Origin: Gymnogyps californianus
Lineage: Eukaryota > Chordata > Aves > Accipitriformes > Cathartidae
Direction: 5' to 3'
Length of the DNA stretch: 64,000 nt
Assembly (NCBI RefSeq): GCF_018139145.2
Contig: NC_059473.1
Span: forward strand, 65,578,707 to 65,642,706
A program made the position numbers and the translations under genes. Under the pieces are notes generated by a model, which saw only the letters and a list, made by a program, of their open reading frames with translations, did not search any database and was not told the origin of the DNA. Below, one piece after another: positions 49,401 through 61,400 of the stretch. Position 1 is the first letter of the stretch; every line of letters begins with the position of its first letter.

Positions 49401-52400
49401 ATGTAAGGTCTTTGGCGAAGCATTTCTGAATGGTGACTGCTGGTGTATTCACTGCTTATTTGCTGTATGAAGCCATAGCTGAGCCTGAGCCTCACGTGGA
49501 GCAGACTTTGCATTTGGTGCGCACAAAGGAACGCTTTGCTAATTCTGTTTATTCTGCTTGGACTCAGGAGCTAGGAAGATGACTGAAAATCAATGGCTTT
49601 AAATCCCCATTGTTAGTTTTAGTGCTGTGAACCTTAGGCAGTGACTAGAACCCTATCTGTCCCTTTTTAAGTAAAAGATGGTGGCATGGGGAGCACCCTC
49701 ACCATTACAGTTAATATTCAGGAGCAGCTGTAGCTGCTGGTTGGAACAGTGCTCTGCTCCTTTTTCCTGTGACAGGTCCCAAGCATTGCTGTTCTGTAAG
49801 GCAGATTTCATTGTACTTGCCCTGCCTGCTTGTCTGGTTCTTGTCCTCTGCAGTACAGTGCCACTGTGTTTATTGCTCCTGTTGCTGCCAGTGTTTTTTC
49901 CATGCACGCCCAATGGGCGCCACATTTCCTGTGGAAGCATTAGACCATAGCTTTATGAAATTGGGCATTGTGGTGGGTCTGGCTTGGACTGTAGCACTGA
50001 AGGAAACTGCTGCTGCGTGGCTATAATGCAATCTTGTATGATCCAAGTAAGAAGTGAGGTTCCAGGCTGCAAAGGGGTAATAAGCAGCACTCATTAAATG
50101 TATTTTTTCCCTGCAATTTCATGCTTCTATGTTGTGGCCTTCTTTTTTAGGACTCTGTGGGTTATGTGTTTACAGCTCTACAGCTGTAAAGCTGCAACAA
50201 GCTTGGTCATGGCCACTTGAGGGTTTAAAGTTTGGTTTTCCAAATGTTAAATAGAATGGAGGTTGAGATGGGAAGACAGCTGATTGTAGGTAACCTGGGA
50301 AAGCTTCTCTCCTGTAGCTGGAGTTACTGGTAAGTGTTCCAAAGTACGACCATCCTCAGTTTCCCTTGTCTCATGCTGGGGATGAACGTGGTGCTTTGAT
50401 GCTTCTCAGTCCTGCCAGAGAAGGTGGGTGACCTACAGTCCACTCTTCATTTCTCTAATCTTAGTTCTTTGCCTTTCAAACATTAGGATTTTACTCAAGG
50501 GTTTGGGGTTTTTTTATCTTTTCTTCTGCAACAATGCTGTGATGTTACAGCCTGTACACTGATTACTAATTCTCAGTTGGGGATAACTTTGTTTGCTCCT
50601 GTGTTCTTAAAGGCAAGAAGCTGTTTACATTTTGGTCTTCATTGTATTAATTTGTTTATTTGTATCTTTATTTTAAGTTTGAAACTTCCTGTGTGATCTT
50701 AAACATTTTCATGTTCAAGAAGCAGAACCAGCAGTTATGTCAACATGGATTTACTTGTAGTAATGGAACAGCTTTGCAGAGCCGGCTGAAAAATAAAGGA
50801 AGATGAGGAGAAAGGAGATGAAACTTTCTTCTTGCATAGCCAGCTAAAAGCCAGCTGTTAAGCAAGGATAGTGTGTGATCCAATATGTGAAATATGTTTT
50901 TATCTATGGAAAAAATAGTATGTACTGCAGATCTGGCAGGAACGTGTTTCTTAAATACTCGTACCTGTTAAAAAATGTAAATATTTCCACTGTAAATCTC
51001 ACTACTCCTGTAACTCATGTAGAGAAAAGGAAGCCTTTTATATGAGATGCTATTACTATTTTTTTCTGTGCCCTTTTTTTTGTTCTCTTTAACTAAAGGG
51101 AGCGCTTCCACTGACTAGAAGTGGAACCACTGTTTGGCTTAGTAAAAGTAAACATGAGCTGACTCTTAAATAATTTTCTCTGTAGGAATGCAGGTTAGGT
51201 CTTAATTGTTTCTCTGGCTCATCATTAACCATGTCTGACCTGTTCCTGAGCATGTGACCGGTCTCAAGAGTAGCCGAGTAGCTTTCATCAGCTAATAGTT
51301 GTGTATTAGGAGATTTAGATCAGGAGTGCCACAAAGACAAGTGAAAAGTCTTCTTACTATTACGGTATTGCTTCTTTCTGATACAAGACTTTTTCAGGTG
51401 GAAAAAGTGAGATTCTTTTCTTTTGCATGCAAGACAGCAGTTGCTTGAAGAAAATGCGTTTTGCTTGTGTGGTATCGTGTACCCTGCTTCCTGCGCTGCC
51501 CAGTTCCCAAGGGGGACTTGCCTTCTGTGGTGGCTCATTGCCAGCCCACAGCTGGCAAGGTGCTGCTTCTGCAGGGTTGCAGTATGAGCCCTGAAAGAGC
51601 TGTTGATCTTCCTTACATGCAAACATCTACCCTGATCTTCAGTGTAGAAGTGGCTGCAGGAGTTAGCATGCCTCTGACAGAGGCTGTTGCCATATCCTGG
51701 TGACTTTGGTGAAGAATGCCTGTGTGCACGCGGTGTGTGCCCTTCTGCAGGTCCTGAGCAAAGTCCAGCAGCTAGCTGTACGTACCCAAGGAACCTGAGC
51801 TAAAGTGTCAGACTTTGCACTGAAATGGATTAAAATCATGCACAAGATCCAGTCAGGCTCTGTTACAGGATTGGTATTGCCCAGAAGGACAGGACGGACC
51901 TCTGGTAGTCGTATTACTCCTGTCTTTCAGAGCTCCTTGGGAAGTTGGAAGAATCGGGAAGTAGGGAAGGGAAAACCATAAAGGGTGAGGTAACCTAGGA
52001 ACCCATCAAAACTGTGCTCTGATCTTTGGTCCCTGACTGTTACCTTTATGTTTACAGTGCAGAGCTAGGAGTTTGTGAGTTGGACCTAAGCCTTTGGCTG
52101 TCCGGGATGCTTGAGCATTACTGATGGATTGAGAGGCACCAAAGCAGCTGCCAGGTGCCTTGATGAGCCAGCCTGAACTCCTTGCACAGGGGCGAAAAGC
52201 TGGTTAAAGGAGGGAGGCAGTACCTTTATAAATACCACCATCAGCAGTGAAGCCAGGAACTGAGAGGCCTCTGTTTTAGGAAAAGTAATCCCAGGTTTCC
52301 AGCAGTTTTGCTCTCCCCCTTCAGTGCCAAGACCCTCTCCCCCTTCAGTGCCAAGACCCTCTCCCCCTTCAAGTGCCAAGACCCTCTCCCTGCTTGTTTC

Positions 52401-55400
52401 CCAAATGGGGCAGCGGAAGGAGCCAGCTGAGATATTTCTACAGTCTAACCTTCAGGAGGAGAGGCTTAGGCTACCCTGCTTTTCCCTTCAGGAAAGGAAG
52501 GGATATTGACTTTTATCTAAGACGTTTCAGAGCCAGTTCTTGTTTTGAATCAAATTCTGTAAGATGTCTGTGTGTACATGTGAGGGAAAAAGACACTTTA
52601 CCTCTGTTATCCAGGTGGTAATGTCTTAAAGCCTATTTTAAATTTTGTTTTTATCGATAAAGCAGTACGAGTTCATGAGTCTGGACAAATGTCTGTAGTT
52701 TAGGTGGTTGTGTGATTATATGTATAATATAATATCAGATGTCTGAATGAGTAGTAGCTACAGTAAGAAATCTGTAAAAAAAACAAGCCAAACCAAAAGA
52801 ATTATAAGACTATAAAGAAATACATTTTTTAGCCTGTATATACTCCAGCATGTTTATATTAATATGAAGGAGTAGAGAGGATGGATTTCTTTAACTCCTC
52901 AACCTGCAGGTATGTACTGTAAATCAAGATTTCAGGAAGGTCAGCTTCTCTACCTCCTGTGTTACACTGGTCCTACCAACTTGCTTTTGGCTTTTTTATG
53001 AAGACAGCTTCGGGAGTGCTACTGAAGACCGTTCGCCAAAATTTACTTTTACTGCTCCGCCTTTTTTCTGTTTGCTTACTCGACTAAGCAATGTTTCACT
53101 TTTCAATGCAGTATACATCATATGAACAAAAAATTGAAGAGAGAAATGCTGTTTTTTTCTGAATAATATCCTTATTGTGAAAGGTTAAGGTGGAAAATGC
53201 TAAATTACAGGAAGCCCAGAAAAATTGGTGTCAGTTCAGTCCTTGTTTTTTTTTCTTTATTTTGTTTTTTCCACTTGAGATTTGAAAGCCTGTTAGCACT
53301 TTGCATACTTACAGACTTTTTGGTAAAATGTGTTTTAATTTTGTGCTGAATTCTCGAATCACAAGACCCGAACTGGGATGAACTTCCCTCTGCCTGGAAT
53401 TGTATAGCTGACCAGCTACGTGGTGCTGGCTTTTAATTTCCCCTCAGTTATCTACTTGTGTTCAGTTTTAGAAGTAGGATAAATATCTAATTAACTTGGG
53501 ATGCAAATTTTTTAAGTATAGGCTTTGTTTCAGAGAATTTTTCGAGTGAGAGCCTTTAAAACACAAACCTGCATTTTCTTTATTTGCAGTTAAATAATGC
53601 ATCTCTAGGTGGCGGTAGGACACGCCGGTACTTTTTCTGTCTGCAAAACAGCTGTTGACAGAGTGCCTGCAGTTTGTTTTGGTTCTTTTAATTCTCCCTG
53701 TAGAAGTACGTAGAGAATCACTGAGCTCCTTGGCTCTTGAATCAGAAGGGAGAGTGCCTTGGAACAAATAAAGGGTAATTTGTGTTCCGTTTTCTAGGTA
53801 TTAAAACTTCACGCTGCTGAAGGTCACACCAGCCAGTTGTTTGTCTTAAAACAATGCATTACACTGAACATAAAAAGACTTACCCAAAGTCGGTACATAC
53901 CAGTACGCGTGACTGGTGAGCTGGAGCAGCTGCCGCGGAGCAGCGCGGCAGGCCGGGCGGTTCCCTGGCCTAGCTGCCCAGGTCGGAGGCCTCCACCGGG
54001 CCGGGAAAGGCTGGCGCTTGGCGGCAGGTGGTGACGGTAGGCAAAATTCAAAAAATCTCACTTACGTTTTGCTGCTTTTCAGCTCAGTTAAAATACAGGC
54101 TGCGTGAAACCCATCTTACAGTGCTGTTCCCCTCCGTAATTCTTTTAGTAGCTTATGTCCGCTCAATTCCCCCAAAGACTTCTGCCTTAAAGTATTTGAT
54201 TTTTACCTCATGCAAAACTTAGGTACTAACTTTCCACTTTTTTTGATATCTTCATTACCTGGGTGTGCACAGAAGGAATTGGCTGTAGCAGTTGTTGACA
54301 TCAGGATGTTATGCAAAGCAGCGTAGAAAATCCAATATCATCTAATTCACTGGAAACTTGTTATGAAACAAAGATTAGAATTACTATTATTACTAAAAAT
54401 GTTTTAAGGTATTCCAATTTTATCTAACTGCTTAACATAAGTCACAGGTAACTTTTGTCTGGTAACTGACATTCTGTCTGTTACAGATCTCTTCCATGGT
54501 ATATGGAAAAATACTCTCTTTTTTTTTTAATGGTTTTCTTCATTACTTAGAGATGCCTTTTAGTGCAATTTTAACTGTATTTAGGATAAAAAAGATAGTG
54601 TGCTAGTAAAGTGAGGATCTCACATACTATCATACCATCATATTTTCTACTGACTGTAGTACACCAGTTTGCCTGGGGAGGGCCACAGAAATACAGGGAA
54701 GATGAGTCTACTCCTAGCCGAGGTCAAGCAAAAATAAGTTATTTTGTATATGTATTCTTTCATTTTAGAAGATGTGAGGGTGTTAAGCTGAGATAAAGCA
54801 CGTCAAGGATATTAGTTTTGCAGTGTGATAAACTGCATATCCTTGAAGTGTCTGTCTGTTTTTCTCCTTGCTTTCTCATGTGACAGTAAAACATACTAAG
54901 CTGAAAATAAGGCTCAGATGATGTGTCACTTCTTGCAGTTCAAAACGAATATATTTTATGAAATACACTTAAAAATCGCTGGTGGTTTGTATCCCACATT
55001 TTTAAATGTAAGGATCTCAAAATTACAATTTAAACCTGGACACCTGACTTTTTTTTTTTTTTCATGTACTGTAAGGCCATGAATGCTTTGTTGCTGTCTC
55101 TTCATTAATGCACTGGTTCTGAAATATTTGTGTATGATAATGTCATGGCAGTCTTTCATATGGCTTTCCAAAATGACATGCGTAAAATACGATTAAACCA
55201 GAATAAGAATTGTGCTGCTTATTTTAAAAATTAATATTACAAGGCCTGATTTATACTTATTATAGTGAAAACTATTAACTGATCTTTAAATTGCCTGTTT
55301 CTACCTAGACACTTGAATACATTCCCATCCTTTGTAAGAAACCCTGGGCTTTGTCTTTGACCTGGCAAAAACCATTCACTAGCTGTTCTGGGACTTCTTA

Positions 55401-58400
55401 AGTGGAGTCTTTGTAGTAAGTTGAAAAAGTCTTGAGTAGCAGTTTCTGTCAACTTTTATAGCTTTAGAATTCTCAGGCAAAAATGCGTAAAATTAAGCGG
55501 GAATTGTCTGTGCCCCATTAAAATTTCTCTTCCTCTTCACAAACAGCTGCCGAAATACAAAGAATACTACATCAGCTTGGAACACCACAAGACACGCCTG
55601 AGTTGAGGCAACAGCTGTGAGTACTTCACATGAAAACGTTTAATTTCATTGCATCGTAAACAATCTCCTGGTAGGTGATGAGGTGGTTTTTTTGTTAGGC
55701 AGAGTGCTTGATCTCACCAAGAAAGGCAAGTATAGAGAAATACTTGAAACTTAAATGTTGAGATGCGCTTTTTAAAATTAATCTTGGATAGTCTGTAAAC
55801 TAGAGTCAGCTGGTTTGCCCGTGTACATTGCCTGCAGTATCAATACATCTATAAAACCTATGCTGTATGTCAGCAAAGGGAGAGTGGCAGGACCAGAAAG
55901 CAATATCACTGTTTAAAAAACAAACACCCGCACCCCTCCACTCCAGTCAACTCTTCAAATCTGTCTGTATAAGTTTCACAAGGTAATGAATATGTTGGGG
56001 TTTTTTGTGAGATGTGATACTGGGGGAGAGGGGGGAATGTCTTTTTAGTGATGAAAGCTACAGTAAGGGATGACATTATAGAATAAACATGTAGCAGAAA
56101 TACTAAAATAGCAGGAGTGAAATAAGGCTCCAAGGCAGCTGCTGTGCTGTAGTTCAGTCACCTGAAGGTGGACTTTCATTAATACGCCACTAGCAGAGAC
56201 AGTCAGCTGCTCTCATTAGCCAGGTACAATCCACAGTGGATATCCTACTGGAGACTGTGAATAGGTGAAGATCAACATAGACAGTTTATGCAATAACCAG
56301 ACAGGATCTAGGTATAAATTCACAACTAAACAGGATAGAAACTGTTGTGGAGGACACGTTCCAGTCCCTTTATGGGGGTAATATATATGGTAAGCTTCCT
56401 TGAGTTTTCACATGTCCCTTTTTCACTTGTCTGAACATTTGGCCTTTCCTTTCATGTTGGTATGTATCTGAAGAGTTATTTGATTATTTTAAATATTGAT
56501 ATTGATTGTTTGCTAATAGCTTTCCAGATAAAACCTTTTTATATACACTGTGAAGGAGGATGCAAAAGCAGGTAAAGAATTTGAGTTGCTCCAGGAAAAA
56601 ATTAAGAAGATTGGTAAAGGAGTGTGTGATAATATCAGAAGCAAAGAGACAGAAAAACAAACATAGCAATGCTGTTGAAGACAAGGCGCTTTTTTAAGCA
56701 CTGTTAAAGCTATTAGTAAATAATGAAGTTTTCAGCTAAGTTTGCAGCTATTGTATCATGGGAGAATATAGATCTCTTTGGATAAGCTTCCCAGTAACTA
56801 TCAGGAATTGACCTTTCATGGGCTGTGGTATCGGAATTATATTCAAACCACAGTATGTTCTTCCACACAGAAAAAACTTGGTCTTTTCTACAGTTATTCT
56901 GAACTCAGAAATGACCAGGTGTTTCCAACTATTGATAGCCTCAAAAGGACTAGGAAAAGCATGTTTAGATATTCATAGTAACTAGAAGCTTATTGCTGCA
57001 CATCAGGAAAATAGAAGAAACCTCAAAAGAAAAAAAAAAAGTGAGTAACGATGCTGTCACACTGAGGAACACACCTTCTTCAGCATCTGTCCCGCCTGGA
57101 ATCCATAATGTCATGCCTTTACAGTGAAGAACAGAATAAAGATGGCTTCATGCACTTTAGAGGAGCATTTAGTACTGCTGCTTTTCTGAGAATCAGTGAA
57201 ATTCAAACAAAGTAACCCAGCGGTCTCTAATGAAACTTTGCATTTGGTTTTAGGCAACAGAAGCAGCAATACACCAACCAGCTTGCCAAAGAAACTGACA
57301 AATACATTAAAGAGTTTGGATCTTTGCCTGCAACAAGTGAACAGGTATAAAACCAAAGAGCATGCCTTGTTTGACTGTCATGTTGGCTCATGTAGAGTAT
57401 TTGAGTGACTTCAGTTCTGCATGCCTATTTTTGTGCTCCTCACCAGGCTTTCAAAGTGCTGTTTAGTTAGTCAACACATTTGCACAACAGAGACACAACA
57501 TAAGAATATTTTGTTGCAGTCCAGACTTGTTCCGAAGTTGGTTTTATGTATCAGGAATGAGGTAGTTTGACTGAAATGGTAGGAATCAAGGCAGTGTGCT
57601 ATGCCTGTGATTTCAGGTAGCTGGGCACTTTGTAATCCATTGCAGTGATGCTAAATCTGGCTCCGGAGGCACTCTGACTGCTTCCAGGGTCAAGGAATTG
57701 TGTGCCAAAACCACTTGCAGGGCAGGTAACCAGACCTGTTCACCCACTGTCCGAATAATTTGATTATGCACAGTAGGTCTGTTCTACATCACTCAGATCA
57801 GCATATGTGCTATGTCTTGTTCACAGGCTTTTCCTCTCTTAGGAGGAGTGGACAGGAGCTGTTACTAAAACAACTTGTGCAGTCTTTAAACTGCTTCTTT
57901 CCCAGGTCTGTGTAAAATGTCATCAGGAGGTAACGTGAAGTGGCTGTTGTCATTAGCACACTCCTGTTTACCATCCTATAGTTTCTTATGCTAGCAAAAT
58001 CTGTCACTTAAGGGAAGAGCAACAGGATCCCAGAAAACATGCATTCAGATTATTGTCACTCAAACAACTTGCCTGGTCTGTGACTGGTTACCAAGGAGCC
58101 TTTAGGAAAATGAATTGTCTTGAAACACTGAATTCAAATGGCAGGCCATGATCCACGTGTACTCATCCTGTCAATCTGTAAACTTCTAACGGTGGTGTTA
58201 AAACTTGGTCTTGGTGTATAACCTCTAGTTCAGGCAAAGCAAGTTTGGGGCTTTTTTTAATGATTTCTCTGTTTCTTTATCTTGGAGCTGAAAAGTTGGT
58301 GGTGAGATGTTTTACTGTTTAATTTCACTCCTTTTATCATGACCATCTTCATCAAAGCTACCTCTCAATGAAATGCATAAATAACAGATTGATGAATGGC

Positions 58401-61400
58401 AAATTATAACCTCTCAGAAATTTGGAAGGAAGGGTTGATGTAATGTATACATTTAGGGAAATACGGTGGAGGCTCTCCTGAGTGCCCAGTATTCCTCTTC
58501 CCTCCCCTACATCTTAAATGCCTGAAAGGTTAGAACAGGTATTTTTGTACCAGTTCTTAAGCACTTAAGGGGGGATGTGAACCCACTTCTGGATGCAGCT
58601 CAATATGTATTTCCAGCATTTATATAAAATACATGTGAAGTGCCCTGTTCTTTCTTTTCTGCACCTTTCCCCCCCATTCAGTCACCTTTGCATATTTTAG
58701 CATCCACAGTATCAAAATATTTCACTTAAAACAGTAGGTTTTATAATCAACAGATAATAAGGAAGGTAGAAGCGTTTTTGTCCCTGCCCATTTCTCATTT
58801 CCAGCTGTTAAATGAAAATATATACATTGGTTTCTTCTTTCAGTGCCTTAAATTGTGCAGAGTTATGTGATCCCAGAGTGAAGGAAGGTTTGTCCATGCA
58901 GTTGCAAAAAGAGTATATGCCTTAGCATTGAGCAGCCTGGAAATGACAGCGCCTTGAAAAGCCTGAGCTCATTTGACTTGGTAAAACTTTTTCTCCTATA
59001 GCGTCAAAGAAAAATACAAAAAGACCGTCTTGTGGGGGAGTTTACCACAGCACTAACAAATTTCCAAAGACTCCAAAGGCAAGCTGCTGAGAAAGAAAAA
59101 GACTTTGTAGCCAGAGTAAGAGCCAGCTCGAGGTTATCTGTAAGTATCAGAAAATGTGCCATTATACTCTGTTTACAATGGTGTTGGTGGTGTTCAATGT
59201 CAAACTTGGCTCCACAATGCTACTTACAAAAGCTCATATCTGACTCCAAATACTGCAGAACATGTGCTATAAGATTTTATAGTAAAGGCTGAATTAAGTT
59301 GTAATACCCCCACACACACCCTGAGAACTGTTACTTTTTCCTTGCGTTTGTCACACAAAGGCATGAACTGCCCCTGGATTCATGCAGTAATCTTGCAAAA
59401 GCAATTTTTAGTAGATTTTGAAATGCTTTTGCTGGACCTTTAGGTATCAACAGATTTTTCCTGCAAGGAAGAATCACTTGCCAGATTTCTATGCAGTATT
59501 AAAGTAGAGAAGTGCTGAGGAGCTTGAGATATCGAGCTTTTTCTTGTTAGCATATCAATTTTGTCTTTTCACTCTGTGCCAAATACACATTGCTGTACTT
59601 GTAAGTTTTAGCAGGCAGTTACTGAGCTGAATGTTTTTGCTTGTATTTCAGCTTTATGCATGCATAAAGCAAAACGAGGATGAGAACATGTTAAATCATG
59701 TTTCAGTTTGAAGTTGACTTACTATAAACCTTGTAATATTGACTCATTATAGAAATGCTGACAGTGCTCCTTTCAGGGCCATAATGTTTTATTTATATTT
59801 TTAAACACTGATCATGTAGGCTGGTGCTCCTGAAGAAAGCTACAAAGAAGGAACACTTGTCTCTTGGGACAGGTAGGCTGAATTTGTTAACAAGTCTTAA
59901 CCTAGCTCAGAATAATAAATGGCCTGCAGGGAAGCCAGCTGCTGATTTTTTTTTTTGTTTTTTTTTTTTGTTTTAAGTTTTTTTTTCTCATCAATTGCCT
60001 TTTTCTGGAGGGAGTTGGGATAGGTTGTTCAGTTAGACTTTCTTCCATAGGGCAAGTGTAGAGAAGAGGCTTTGGTGGGATAGGTGGGAAGAAAAAGGAG
60101 CAGTTCACATCATCTCCCCCTTTTCTCCCCATGCTTCACTTTTAGTCATCTCCGTAAGCTGCCCTAAGTCTGTATTTGGGCTTGCTGAGACCCAAACTTA
60201 GGTAAGCAGAGTCCAACCTGTGAATAGAGTAAAACTGTTAAGTTGTGATAAGGGTCTAGTGTTTACTGGGTTCTCCCATTGCTTTCATACTCTCCAAGGA
60301 CTGTTTCTCAGTCTCAGATTCTGTTTTGTTGGCTAGCTTGCTTTTGCCTCAGATGGATATAAACTCTGCAGTTTATAATTCAGAAGAAACTTTGCCCTTG
60401 TATTCATACTTGGAATTTCCAATCAACCAGCTCAATGCTATGTGCAACATTGCTACAGCAGCAGCTTCCTATACCAAAGGTGTGACTGTTAGACCTTCCC
60501 TGTTAGCTAGACAGGCAAGCGTAAAAATGTGCATTTTGTTAACCGATAATGTAAAGTACATACTATGTACTTAACTGTTGTTTTATTCTTCTGAGTTATT
60601 TCTCATCGTGCCTGTTCAATTCTGGGTGGGTTTTTTTTTTTGTTTGATAGCCAACCTCAAGCACAAGTGCAAGATGAAGAAATTACAGAAGATGACCTCC
60701 GTCTTATTGAGGAGAGGGAATCTTCCATTAGGCAGCTTGAGGTAAGTACAAGTGGTTTTACAGCAGAATATGCTTTCAATGCTATTAAAAGACATTTTAT
60801 AGTGGCATGATCATTTATTGCAGACATTAATCTTGAGTAGTTAGGGTTTGTTTGTGGATGTGGTTTTTCCTTCAAAACTACAAATATTACCTTTAGATGT
60901 GAAATGTGCATTAGATATCTACTGTATGAAAGCCATGTTTGGATACTGTGTTTAATTTCAGTGGTTCGGTTATGGAATAAGAGAGTGCTCATGTGATTGC
61001 AAGAAAAAATACATATCTTTTTTTTCCAACATAGTGGTCATATTATATAACCTTTTTTAACAGTGACTATAAATGAAGCAGAATTATACCTTTCCTCCCA
61101 GGTATTCCCAATGTATTGCTCAACATCTTCATTTTGTAAGCAGCTTTTTTGAACACTTGTGGAAATACAGAGATACTCTTGCTTCCTCCAAACTTTTGTA
61201 ATTAAGGGCTTGTCAAAAAGGTAAAAACATTTAAAAACAAGATGTAAACTACACAAAAAATTGTCACATGTGATGAAATGGTGACATCAAGAGACTTCTG
61301 TGAAGACAAAATTAATTTTTCCAGCCAGTCTGGAATCCACATCTCTGCCACCAACAAGAAAGGTGCTGGAACTGGAGTTCGTCAGGAAGTCTTGCTGATG

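Larger units (their letters stand above)
40411..55546 (+). other. STX7: STX7 intron 2
   Basis: A 15.1-kb intron. It contains a (TG)n run at 40981-40999, a 30-bp LTR-end fragment at 45839, a complete solo LTR at 48395-48977, a 24-bp minisatellite at 52312-52390 and a small CpG-rich patch at about 53910-54035. No nested gene is recognisable; the longest minus-strand frames (for example 49130-49513, 127 codons) have no family resemblance. Confidence 0.7.

Noticed and set aside
49130..49513. 127-codon minus-strand open frame in STX7 intron 2
   Set aside because: It has no recognisable domain. An overlapping frame in another register (49054-49308) is also open, which is typical of chance frames.
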